A DNA stretch of 64,000 bases, from positions 1,860,001-1,924,000 of the forward strand of contig CAVVUC010000002.1 of assembly GCA_963751395.1 (NCBI GenBank), read 5' to 3'. The notes beneath the pieces were generated by a model, which did not search any database, was not told the DNA's origin, and saw only the letters and a program-made list of their open reading frames with translations. Positions 1 through 7,647 of the stretch are shown here, piece by piece (the stretch's first letter is position 1; each line of letters opens with the position of its first letter). The position numbers were made by a program, and so were the translations under genes. The DNA is from CAVVUC01 sp963751395 (GTDB lineage: Bacteria; Verrucomicrobiota; Verrucomicrobiia; Chthoniobacterales; Chthoniobacteraceae).

Positions 1-975
1 GAGACACTCGAGACCGAGGAACTCAACTCCGCCGAGCGCAAACTTTACCGCCCGATGTGGAACCGCCTCCTGCCGCCGCTTGAAAGCAGCACGGGCGGGA
101 GCCGCCGCAGCATGACCACGCGGCTGGACCGCTACAAACTCGTCCTGCTGCCCGAGCCGGGATCGGTGGTTTCGACCTTCTCGCGCGCCCTCAGCAACGC
201 CGAGTCGATCCAGGAGGTCATCAGCCCGGAGGCCTGGGTGCCGCTCAGCAGTCTGCGCGCGCTTTTTCAACGCACGAAATTCAACGAGAAGATTTCCGAG
301 GACGAATGCATGCGCATCGCCCGGCGTCTGAGCGAGACGGCCACGCGGCGCATCCCGCAGTTTTTCGCCATCGCGAGCAACACGATGCTGGCCGACGACG
401 GCTGGCGCTTTTGCCAGGTCGGCGAAATGCTCGAGCGCGCGATCATCACTTCCAACTCCGTGCTCTCGATTGAAAAGGCGCTGACCCGCGAGGCGCAGGC
501 GACCGAGATTGAGCTGTCCGCCTTCCTCCGCCTGCTCGGGACGCGCGACGCGTACCGGCGCGTGTTCCAGATGCGCGCGGAGCCGATTCCGGTGCTCGAG
601 TTGTTGTGGCAGCACTCCCAGGCTCCGCGCTCGGTGCTGCGCTGTTTGCAGCAGTGCCTCGACCTCCTGCGCGACTCCGCCTCGCCGGAATCGCCGGGAA
701 CCGAGAAGGCGCTGCACGGGATCGAGGCGCTCATTCACAAGATCAAGCGAATCGACTGGAGCGACTTCCTCAGAGCGCCCGAGGACGAAGACGCTCCGGG
801 GCGGTCCATCACCGCATCGAACGCGAGGCCGGACGCTCTCGGGCCGCTGATGACCGATCTGCTGAACTCGACGCTTGAGGTCCACCAGGTCATTTCCGAC
901 AGTTTCCTGAGTCATCAGGCACACATCGCGCAAGCGGTGCAGCCATATCTCCAAGGGCTTGAACATGGAATTTGA
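1..975 (+). CDS. Alpha-E domain protein, C-terminal part (5' end outside window)
   Basis: The frame is open from base 1, so the true start lies upstream; 324 residues are visible. The pattern fits the all-helical alpha-E (DUF403) family: a helix like the family's 'SLASSLRRAREAA' stretch near residues 57-75, then DDGWRFCQVGEMLERA with the second conserved ER pair at about residues 145-146, then a segment ending PRSVLRCLQQ. Alpha-E proteins are often fused to or next to a circularly permuted ATP-grasp enzyme, which could lie just upstream. The stop overlaps the next gene's ATG by 11 bases, so the genes are translationally coupled. Biochemical role is unproven; genomic association suggests peptide or amide bond chemistry. 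Confidence 0.8.
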   Translation, partial: ETLETEELNSAERKLYRPMWNRLLPPLESSTGGSRRSMTTRLDRYKLVLLPEPGSVVSTFSRALSNAESIQEVISPEAWVPLSSLRALFQRTKFNEKISEDECMRIARRLSETATRRIPQFFAIASNTMLADDGWRFCQVGEMLERAIITSNSVLSIEKALTREAQATEIELSAFLRLLGTRDAYRRVFQMRAEPIPVLELLWQHSQAPRSVLRCLQQCLDLLRDSASPESPGTEKALHGIEALIHKIKRIDWSDFLRAPEDEDAPGRSITASNARPDALGPLMTDLLNSTLEVHQVISDSFLSHQAHIAQAVQPYLQGLEHGI

Positions 976-1849
976 GATCACTCACACAACTCATTACAAA
1001 TACGGCCACCCGGCGGCGGAGGCTTACGTCGAGGCACGCCTCACGCCTCCGAATCTCACCACCCAGACGGTCGTCAGCCGGCGGCTGATCCTGAATCCGG
1101 AAACGAAGACATCGAGTTACGTGGATCACTACGGCAACACCGTCGATTTCTTTTCCCTGCCCTACCGCCACCAGAAACTCGTCATCACCAATCACGCGAT
1201 CGTCGTCACGAAACCGCCCCAGCGTCCGCGGGAGAGCCTCGAACTCAGCATTCAGGAGTCGCGCCAGATTTTCAGCTCGGCGCTGACCGACGTGTTCGAC
1301 TACCTGCAGCCGACCGACATCGTCGAGATCGGCAGCGACGCCGTCCAGTGGGCAAAGAAATACGTGCCGGGCCAGTCGATGCTTGGCGAGGGGTTGCAGC
1401 GTTTGAACGACGCAATTCACGACAGCTTCGATTACACGAAAGGCGCGACCGACACCTCGACACCGCTCTCCGCGATTTGGAAAAACCGGAAGGGCGTCTG
1501 CCAGGATTTCGCGCACGTCGCGCTCAGCATTCTGCGCACAGCCGGCCTGCCGTCGCGATACGTCTGCGGCTACATCGAGACCGAACCGCCGCGCACGCCC
1601 GGCGGTCGCCCGTCGCGGGCGCTTGTGGGCGCGGTCGCCACGCACGCCTGGGTCGAGGTGCTCGTGCCCGGCATGGTGTGGGTGGCGATTGATCCCACGA
1701 ACCGCCAGTGGTGCGACGATCGCTACGTCGCCGTTTCGTACGGACGCGACTTCCGCGACGCCACGCCGTTGCGGGGGACTTTCAAAGGCTCGGGCGGACA
1801 GAAGATGGACGTGAAGGTGGTCATGAAAAGACGCGCGGAGAAGAAGTGA
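965..1849 (+). CDS. Transglutaminase-like protein 1 (alpha-E/DUF2126 cluster)
   Basis: A 294-residue cytosolic protein with the bacterial transglutaminase N-terminal beta domain (residues 1-85) and a transglutaminase/protease core. The catalytic triad is visible: Cys179 in GVCQDFAH, His227 in THAWVEV and Asp243 in IDPTNRQ. A TTG lies six bases upstream, but the ATG at 965 gives the family's usual start (MEFEITHTTHYKY). It overlaps the alpha-E gene by 11 bases and ends in a GTGA overlap with the next gene, so it sits in an operon. Members of this family are thought to act as peptidases or amidases in a peptide-modification pathway; the substrate is unknown. Confidence 0.9.
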   Translation: MEFEITHTTHYKYGHPAAEAYVEARLTPPNLTTQTVVSRRLILNPETKTSSYVDHYGNTVDFFSLPYRHQKLVITNHAIVVTKPPQRPRESLELSIQESRQIFSSALTDVFDYLQPTDIVEIGSDAVQWAKKYVPGQSMLGEGLQRLNDAIHDSFDYTKGATDTSTPLSAIWKNRKGVCQDFAHVALSILRTAGLPSRYVCGYIETEPPRTPGGRPSRALVGAVATHAWVEVLVPGMVWVAIDPTNRQWCDDRYVAVSYGRDFRDATPLRGTFKGSGGQKMDVKVVMKRRAEKK

Positions 1850-2694
1850 AAATCAGGATTCATTACCGCACCGATTATCGCTACGAAAAAGCCGTGAGCT
1901 TCTCGCCTCACGTCTTCCGCCTTTTTCCCAAGGCGGATCAATTTACGACGCTGGAGTCGGTCTCCTTTTCCACGAATCCCGGAGCGGACGTGCAATATCG
2001 CAAGGACGTTTTCGACAACAACATCGCCTTTTGTTTTTACCCGGAGCCTGGCGCGGACTTGATCGGGCGTCTGGAGATGGAGCTGCGCCTGCGCGAGCGG
2101 AACGCATTTCACTTTCTCATCGAATCGCATGCGCTCGATTTTCCGTTTCAATACAAGCCGGAGGAATTGCGTGCGCTCACGCCGTATTTGAAACTCGAAG
2201 AAGGCGTCCCGCCGCTGACGCTGCCGTTCTGGAAACCGGAGCCGAAGCCGTCGGTCACCGCGCTCGTGGAGTTGAACGAGGCGATTTTCAAGAACCTGAA
2301 ATACGAGCGACGGGACGAGGGCGCCGCGCGCACGCCGGAGGAAACGCTCGCGCTCGGTGTCGGCGCGTGCCGCGATTTTGCGGTGCTGCTCGCCGAAAAA
2401 CTTCGGAGCATCGGCATCGCCGCGCGGCTCGCCAGTGGCTACCTGTGCGAGTTCGGCGAGGCGGAGAAACGCGCCGAGGGAGCGCTTCACGCATGGACCG
2501 AGGCGTATCTTCCCGGCGCGGGCTGGCTTGGCCTCGACCCGACGAACGGGGTCTTCTGCAACGAGAACCACATCACCGCCGCAGTCGGCCTCGCGCCCGA
2601 CGACGTCTCGCCGGTGAGCGGTCATTACTACGACGAAGGGCGCGTCGCCTCGCAGATGACCGCCGCGCTGGAACTGTTGAAAACGGAAGAATGA
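1846..2694 (+). CDS. Transglutaminase-like protein 2 (alpha-E/DUF2126 cluster)
   Basis: A 282-residue paralogue of the preceding gene, with N-terminal transglutaminase beta region and core triad Cys175 (GACRDFAV), His215 (LHAWTEA) and Asp231 (LDPTNG). The GTG at 1846 is chosen because it gives VKIRIHYRTDYRYEKAV, the expected family N-terminus, and a 4-base GTGA overlap with the upstream stop; a longer open frame reaching back to 1708 only shadows the upstream gene. It ends in an ATGA overlap with the DUF2126 gene. In many bacteria this domain is fused to DUF2126 in one polypeptide of about 1100 residues; here the two halves are separate, coupled genes. Confidence 0.88.
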   Translation: MKIRIHYRTDYRYEKAVSFSPHVFRLFPKADQFTTLESVSFSTNPGADVQYRKDVFDNNIAFCFYPEPGADLIGRLEMELRLRERNAFHFLIESHALDFPFQYKPEELRALTPYLKLEEGVPPLTLPFWKPEPKPSVTALVELNEAIFKNLKYERRDEGAARTPEETLALGVGACRDFAVLLAEKLRSIGIAARLASGYLCEFGEAEKRAEGALHAWTEAYLPGAGWLGLDPTNGVFCNENHITAAVGLAPDDVSPVSGHYYDEGRVASQMTAALELLKTEE

Positions 2695-4708
2695 AACGAA
2701 ACGATTCGCTCGAAGAAATCGCCGGCACCGCAAGCGCGCGGCTGCGGAAGCACCGCATCCGCCTCACGCTCGGCGGCGAACCGAGCTACGTCCCCATTGA
2801 TCCGAGCGGAGCCGAATGGCAGATCACCGCAGTCGGCCCGACGAAATTGCGCTACGCTTACGAGCTGGCCGGGGAGTTGATGAGCAACACTTTGAAAGGC
2901 GCGGTCGCCATTCTTTCACCCGGCAAATGCTATCCCGGCGAACCGAACCCGCGCTGGGCGCTGAACATTCTCTGGAACCGCAACAGTTCGCCGATCGATA
3001 CCACCACGGCCAAAGATAAGGCGCCGACCGCCGCGTCGCTGTCCACCTTTCGAAGCGCCTTGCTGAAGGCTCTGAAGCTCGAGGACTGCTGGCTCCCGGC
3101 ACGCGATGTCCAGAACGGCAAGCGCGTGATCTGGGTGCTGCCGCTCGATCACAGCGGCAGAAAGTGGCACACCGAAAAGTGGCCCTTCGGCCGCCGCCGG
3201 CGACTCGCGCTGCTCAACGCCGAAGGCCCCGCCGGACTGCGCCTCCCGCTGAATCTGCTGCCAGCCGATGCGCTCAAGCGCGCGCTTGTCGTGGATGTCG
3301 CCGAAGACGGTCTGCACCTCTTTTTCCTCCCCTGCTCCAGGCCGCCTTCATCAAACTGCTCGAAGTCGTGACCGCCTGCATGCGCGCCGCCGGCATCGGC
3401 CTCTACAAATTCGAGGGCTACATTCCCGGCGACGAAACCGGCTCGTGGTCGAAGCTCTCTCTCACTCCCGATCCCGGCGTCCTCGAAATCAATCTGCCGC
3501 CGTGCTCCGACGCCAGCGAATACCAGCGCTGGATGAGCGAGCTGGCAAAATGCACGGAGCGCGTGGGATTGCGCTCGTTCAAGCAAGTCACCCCCGACTA
3601 CTCGATCGGCACGGGCGGCGGCAACCATCTGCTCTTCGGCGGACCCGGACTCGACGACAACGCCTTTTTCAAACACCCGCAATGGATCACCTCGATCCTG
3701 CGATACTGGCAGCATCATCCCTCGCTGGCGTATCTCTTCACCGGCGATTATGTCGGCCCGTCCTCGCAGGCGCCGCGCCCCGACGAATCGTCCCGCGAGC
3801 TTTACGACATCGAGATGGCCTACCGGTTTCTGGAACAACTCAAGCCGGGAAAGGATCAGCGCTACATCATCAGCGAAACGCTGCGGCACCTGCACACCGA
3901 CGGCTCCGGCAACACGCATCGGAGCGAGATCAGCTTCGACAAATTCTGGAACACCGCTTTCGACGGCGGCTGCCGCGGACTGATCGAGTTCCGCGCGATC
4001 GAGACGCTGCCGAAAGCCGACTGGATGTCGGCGGTCGCCGTGCTCTGGCAGGCGCTCGCGGCGTTCCTTTTTGAAACGAAATTCACCAGGCCGTTGATCG
4101 AGCACGGCTCGCGTCTGCACGATCACTACTTTTTGCCGACGCTGCTGTGGCGCGACTTCGACGGCATCCTGGGCGATCTGCGCAAAGCGGGATTCCGCTT
4201 CGACGCCGCCGTGTTCCGCGCGATTTGGGAATGGCGTTTCCCCGAAATGCTGGCGTTCGACAATGACGACGCCCGGCTCTCGCTGCGCAAAGCCTGCGAA
4301 GGCTGGCCGCTCCTTTGCGAGACACCGCTCGAAGGCGGCAACACCAGCCGGTTCGTCGATACATCCATCGAGCGGCTCGAATTCATCGCGAACAAAGCGT
4401 TCGCCGAGAACCGCCGCATCTTCGTCCAGGGCCGCGAACTCAATCTCGATACACTGCCCGACGGCAGCATCGGCATCGGCCTGCGATACCGGCGCAGCGC
4501 ACTCTATCCATCGCTCCATCCCGGCATCCCCCCGCACATGCCGCTTTTCCTGACGATCCTCCGCGGCAAACAGCGCCACGATTACAAGCTCGAACAAAAC
4601 GGCCGTCGCTTCGAGTCGTGCGGCCCGCATCAAGCGCCGGCGCTCCTCGATCAGCCGTGCAAAAAACTGCGGCCCGACCTTCTGACCTGCGATCTCCGGC
4701 TACCGTGA
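2691..4708 (+). CDS. DUF2126 protein, interrupted by a -1 frameshift
   Basis: The N-terminal part reads in one frame from ATG 2691 (MKRNDSLEEIAG; LGGEPSYVPID) to about 3330. The rest continues in another frame (LYKFEGYIPGDET, TPDPGVLEIN, TGGGNHLLFGG) to 4708. Adding one T to the T5 run at 3321-3325 restores a continuous reading HLFFPPLLQA, matching the family's 'LFLPP' segment, so a one-base deletion or base-calling error is likely. Repaired length is about 672 residues. The family is uncharacterised but strictly associated with transglutaminase and alpha-E/ATP-grasp genes; a ligase-type role has been suggested. If the shift is real, the gene is dead. Confidence 0.8.
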
Positions 4709-4762
4709 GCGTGCCCGGAGAAAATACCGGACGCTTTCGAAACCGGGTTCTCGAACGCACAG

Positions 4763-4832
4763 CGTTCGCATAAGACTTCTCACGTGACCGGGCAATTCTG
4801 GCTTGGCAGGGCACATGAGTTATGCGAACAAC
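4763..4832. other. Imperfect palindrome, possible degenerate attC-like site
   Basis: Arms GTTCGCATAA and TTATGCGAAC face each other, with a weaker inner complementarity (CTCACGTG against CACATGAG). The right arm has a core-like GTTATGC, but the left arm reads GCATAAG rather than the RYYYAAC expected of an integron site. It marks the left border of the short-gene island directly after the DUF2126 gene. It could equally be a transcription terminator. Confidence 0.25.
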
Positions 4833-4901
4833 GCCTCTGTGATATGAAACGTCAATCCGTTTTAGGCGAACAAAAACCACCTTCACGAGGGAAAACCACT
4901 T

Positions 4902-4926
4902 TCGCCTAATTCAAAGTTTTAGGCGA
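4902..4926. other. 25-bp palindrome TCGCCTAA/TTAGGCGA before the CDF gene
   Basis: TCGCCTAA (4902-4909) pairs perfectly with TTAGGCGA (4919-4926) across a 9-base gap; another copy of TTAGGCGAA lies at 4862-4870. A similar palindrome follows the CDF gene at 5591-5616, so the gene is bracketed by two copies. The outer sequences look like the R''/R' ends of attC sites without the internal arms. A hairpin or operator is an alternative reading. Confidence 0.3.
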
Positions 4927-4941
4927 TTCTGCGTCTCTCCC

Positions 4942-5580
4942 ATGAACGAAGCCGTCGAATGCTCCTCTTGTCTGTGCGTCTCCCGCGAGGCGGACACGCG
5001 CAGTGGTCGCCGCTTGGAGTATTTCACGCTCGGCTGGAACGTCACCGAGGCAGCCATCGCCATCACTGCGGGCGTCTTCGCCGGCAGCATCGCGCTCGTT
5101 GGCTTCGGCGCGGATTCCGTCATCGAGAGTCTGTCCAGTCTCGTCCTGCTTTGGCGTCTCCAGTCACACGAGGCGGACGAGAGCCGCGAGCGTTTGGCCC
5201 TTCGGCTTGTCGGCGTCTGCTTCCTCATTCTCGCGGCTTACGTGGCGTTCGACGCAGCTCATTCGCTCATCCGCCGCGAGTTGCCAGACGCCAGCTTTGT
5301 CGGCATCGGCCTTGCCGTCGTCTCGCTCATCGTCATGCCAGTGCTCGCCCGCGCCAAGCGTCGCGTGGCCGCACGTCTCGACAGCGCGGCACTCGCAGCC
5401 GATTCCCGCCAAACCAACCTGTGCGCTTACTTGTCCGCCATCTTACTCGGCGGCCTCGCCCTCAACGCGGCTTTTGGTTGGTGGTGGGCCGACCCCGTGG
5501 CGGCGCTTATCATGGTGCCCATCATCATCCGCGAGGGCACACAGGCTTTGCGCGGAAAGCTATGCGATGACTGTCACTAA
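4942..5580 (+). CDS. Short cation diffusion facilitator-type transporter
   Basis: A 212-residue inner-membrane protein with about five to six hydrophobic segments (near 37-55, 62-72, 88-106, 117-136, 162-180 and 184-197). It resembles the transmembrane part of CDF metal exporters: GFGADSVIESLSS in segment two (Asp58) and AADSRQTNLCAYLS in segment five (Asp154), followed by ADPVAAL. The usual C-terminal metallochaperone-like domain is absent; the protein instead ends in a Cys/Asp/His tail (CDDCH), and has a Cys-rich N-terminus (ECSSCLC). Likely exports a divalent metal by proton antiport. No Shine-Dalgarno sequence is obvious before the ATG, as is common in cassette genes. Confidence 0.8.
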   Translation: MNEAVECSSCLCVSREADTRSGRRLEYFTLGWNVTEAAIAITAGVFAGSIALVGFGADSVIESLSSLVLLWRLQSHEADESRERLALRLVGVCFLILAAYVAFDAAHSLIRRELPDASFVGIGLAVVSLIVMPVLARAKRRVAARLDSAALAADSRQTNLCAYLSAILLGGLALNAAFGWWWADPVAALIMVPIIIREGTQALRGKLCDDCH

Positions 5581-5590
5581 CTCCAACGAA

Positions 5591-5616
5591 TCGCCTAACT
5601 TGGGGGCGTTGGGCGC
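5591..5616. other. Short attC-like palindrome after the CDF gene
   Basis: GCCTAAC (5593-5599, fitting RYYYAAC) lies 11 bases after the CDF stop codon and faces GTTGGGC (5608-5614, fitting GTTRRRY). The spacing is only 8 bases, far shorter than a normal attC (about 57-141 bp), so internal arms would have been lost. It matches the palindrome at 4902-4926 in its outer bases. Confidence 0.3.
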
Positions 5617-5638
5617 ATGAGCGTGCTTTTAGACACCA

Positions 5639-6037
5639 ATGGGACTTCTCGATAGAGACTATATGAGGCGATCAGGCGATGGCTCATGGTGGGGTGACCG
5701 TTCGCCGCAAGAGCTTATTGGCATCACAATTCTCATTATCTCTCTTTTAAGCTCGGTTGTATGGTTTGCACACGATCTTACGGGTGTCGGCAGCAGTGCC
5801 GACATTGAACCGAGCAAGCGGTCGATCCGCGTGAACATCAATACCGCAACCAATGCCGAATTACAGTCCTTGCCAGAAATCGGCGAGTCCCGCGCCCAAC
5901 TCATTATTGCTCATAGACCCTACCAATCTGTCGATGAGCTTGCGAAGCTGCACGGTATTGGAGCCTCTCTCACAGAGGATTTGCGTCCATTCTTGAAGAC
6001 CGATGGACGAACTGAGAAGCTCAAGCCAGCACAATGA
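5639..6037 (+). CDS. ComEA-like membrane-anchored helix-hairpin-helix protein
   Basis: A 132-residue protein with one transmembrane helix (about residues 26-45) followed by an exposed helix-hairpin-helix domain (about 66-121: VNINTATNAELQSLPEIG and KLHGIGASLTEDL), the ComEA DNA-binding fold. A role in binding DNA at the membrane, for example in DNA uptake, is plausible, but no other competence gene is nearby. The ATG at 5639 is preferred because the earlier ATG at 5617 runs into a stop after 12 codons. It lies between two attC-like sites and its stop codon is four bases before the second one, the arrangement of a gene cassette. Confidence 0.75.
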   Translation: MGLLDRDYMRRSGDGSWWGDRSPQELIGITILIISLLSSVVWFAHDLTGVGSSADIEPSKRSIRVNINTATNAELQSLPEIGESRAQLIIAHRPYQSVDELAKLHGIGASLTEDLRPFLKTDGRTEKLKPAQ

Positions 6038-6041
6038 ATGC

Positions 6042-6131
6042 GCCTAACGAGCTACAGCGAACCCGGCGGGAGCGTCGCGGTTGTAATCCACACGTCCCGT
6101 GGGCCGGGTCGCCGAGCCTGGGTCGTTAGCC
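6042..6131 (+). other. attC-like recombination site (90 bp)
   Basis: GCCTAAC (R''-like, RYYYAAC) starts four bases after the preceding stop codon, and GTTAGCC (R'-like, one mismatch to GTTRRRY) ends 13 bases before the next ATG. The outer arms GCCTAACGA and TCGTTAGCC pair at 8 of 9 positions. The inner arms GCGAACCCGGC and GCCGGGTCGC pair with one unpaired extra base, like the extrahelical base typical of folded attC bottom strands. Length and position fit an integron attC; no integrase gene is present in the window. Confidence 0.5.
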
Positions 6132-6144
6132 CGAAACCATTTTT

Positions 6145-6951
6145 ATGCTGAACAAGAACGTAATACACTGCGGCGATGCCCTCGACCTGCTAAGGAAAGT
6201 CGATGACGAGACGGTTGACCTGATTGTTTGTGACGGCCCATACGGTGTTACTCAGAACGATTGGGACAAGATTCCGTCGATTCAAGAGTACAACCTTGAT
6301 CTGATTAGGCGATTCACCCCGAAGCTCAAAGACGGAGGAGCACTTTACCTCTTTGGCAAGCCGGATTGCGTGGACTTCGTTGACTACCGCCCTTTTCTAA
6401 ATCTCAGGTCGAAAATCATATGGTATCAACCGAGTCGGTTGGCCCAAGGGCGGCTGAATTTCACGAACAACTACGACGTGATTTGCTATTTCATCAAGGG
6501 CAAGCGCCCGAGGTGCTACAATCTCGACGCCATACGAGTGGCTCAACTCGTCGAACTCGAACATCGGCTACGGTGCGAGAGGGTTCCATCTGTCACGAAC
6601 GGACAGTATGGAAAGACCAAGTTCAACGAACATGGAAAGAATCCCGGTGATGTGTGGGGTGACGTAAAGCAACTAACCTACAAGTCCAAGGAGCTTGTCT
6701 CGCGCGAAGCGCTCAATACTATCCAGAAGCCGGAGAGACTGGTTGAAAGGATCGTCTTGGCCAGTTCAAATCCCGGAGATTTGGTTCTCGATCCGTTTGC
6801 CGGAGTGGGAACCTGTCCCATCGTGTGCATGAAGAACAGCCGCGATTTCATGGCCTTTGAGCTGGAGCCTCAGTTTGTCGCCGCCGCGGAGCAAAGGCTT
6901 GCCGGTTTGGATGGGGGACAGAAGATCATCGAATTCTCATATGGCACGTGA
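6145..6951 (+). CDS. Site-specific DNA methyltransferase (N4-cytosine/N6-adenine, beta class)
   Basis: A 268-residue cytosolic methyltransferase that transfers a methyl group from S-adenosylmethionine to DNA. The catalytic motif comes first as CDGPYG (residues 29-34, a DGPY variant of DPPY) and the SAM-binding motif last as DPFAGVGT (216-223), the order of beta-class N6/N4 enzymes. A KPERLVERIV segment precedes the SAM motif, as in this family. The ATG lies 13 bases after an attC-like site. Its stop codon overlaps an ATG (6941) that begins the putative restriction endonuclease frame, so this looks like the M gene of a type II restriction-modification cassette. The target sequence cannot be read from the protein. 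Confidence 0.88.
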   Translation: MLNKNVIHCGDALDLLRKVDDETVDLIVCDGPYGVTQNDWDKIPSIQEYNLDLIRRFTPKLKDGGALYLFGKPDCVDFVDYRPFLNLRSKIIWYQPSRLAQGRLNFTNNYDVICYFIKGKRPRCYNLDAIRVAQLVELEHRLRCERVPSVTNGQYGKTKFNEHGKNPGDVWGDVKQLTYKSKELVSREALNTIQKPERLVERIVLASSNPGDLVLDPFAGVGTCPIVCMKNSRDFMAFELEPQFVAAAEQRLAGLDGGQKIIEFSYGT

Positions 6952-7435
6952 AATCTACCGCAGGATCATCTAATTAGTCCTGAAGGCAGCAGATCTCGCC
7001 CGGTCTGTTGGGATTGCGAATCTGCTACAGCCAGGGCTGGTAAAGGAAATGATCATTGCGGACATCCTGGGGCACGAATTGATCACAACCAAGAGGCATG
7101 CCGACGCACATGACCCGAATGACGCGAATCTGCTCTACGAGTATCTGTCATGTAAGGAAGGAGGCTCCGGTCAAATCGACCGGATGTTCAAGGAACCTGA
7201 AGACAAGCGAGAGGAGTCTCTGAACCGGATTAGGCGGAATGAGAAGGTGTATTTCGCGGTTTTCTACCAGGCAAACCAAACGAAGGCAAAAGTGATTTAC
7301 GAACTTGAACCAGAAGTAGTGGTGGAGGAAACGGAAAGGCAACTTGATCGAAGCCGGAACGCTATTTCACACGTGGGATTCTCGGAGGCATGGGCAAAGA
7401 GCAATGGTAAACTTGTTTACGAAGACAAGGGCTAA
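6941..7435 (+). pseudogene. Putative type II restriction endonuclease, interrupted by an in-frame TAA
   Basis: A single frame runs from ATG 6941, overlapping the methyltransferase stop by 11 bases, to TAA 7433. It is broken only by TAA at 6971-6973 (codon 11). The downstream part (open from 6974, first ATG 7049) reads KAADLARSVGIANLLQPG..., then DILGHELITTKR, HDPNDANLLYEYLSCKEGG and SGQIDRMF. The D...EYLSCK pattern could be a PD-(D/E)xK nuclease core. Tight coupling to a methyltransferase suggests a cognate endonuclease. If the stop is genuine the nuclease is silenced or made from an internal start (127 residues from 7049); otherwise it is a sequence error. No family match was confirmed. Confidence 0.55.
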
Positions 7436-7492
7436 CACCAAAGGGTGCAACGGAGGCGAGGCACGAGCCCTCCGACGCACCCCTGGTTGAAC
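7430..7492 (+). other. attC-like recombination site (63 bp)
   Basis: GGCTAAC (one mismatch to RYYYAAC) contains the stop codon of the preceding gene, and GTTGAAC (7486-7492) fits GTTRRRY exactly. Inner arms CCAAAGGGTGC..CGGAGG and CCTCCG..GCACCCCTGG pair almost completely, with one extra base on the left arm. A stop codon lying inside R'' is typical of integron cassettes. The site is followed 66 bases later by IS66. Confidence 0.5.
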
Positions 7493-7647
7493 AAGCCCGC
7501 GAATAAGGTGGCGCGGCCTTATCCTTCTTATGTTTTCCGGCTCGCTCCGAGTGGAGCCGTAAGCGTCTGCCGGGGTTCCCCTTGACACGATGCTTCGCAA
7601 GGTCTGATCCGGAAGCATAGGCGTGATAGCCCGATGGGCTACGACGC

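Noticed and set aside
3149..4633. Long minus-strand frame (494 codons) opposite DUF2126
   Set aside because: It has no recognisable domain and is the shadow of a conserved plus-strand protein in GC-rich DNA.
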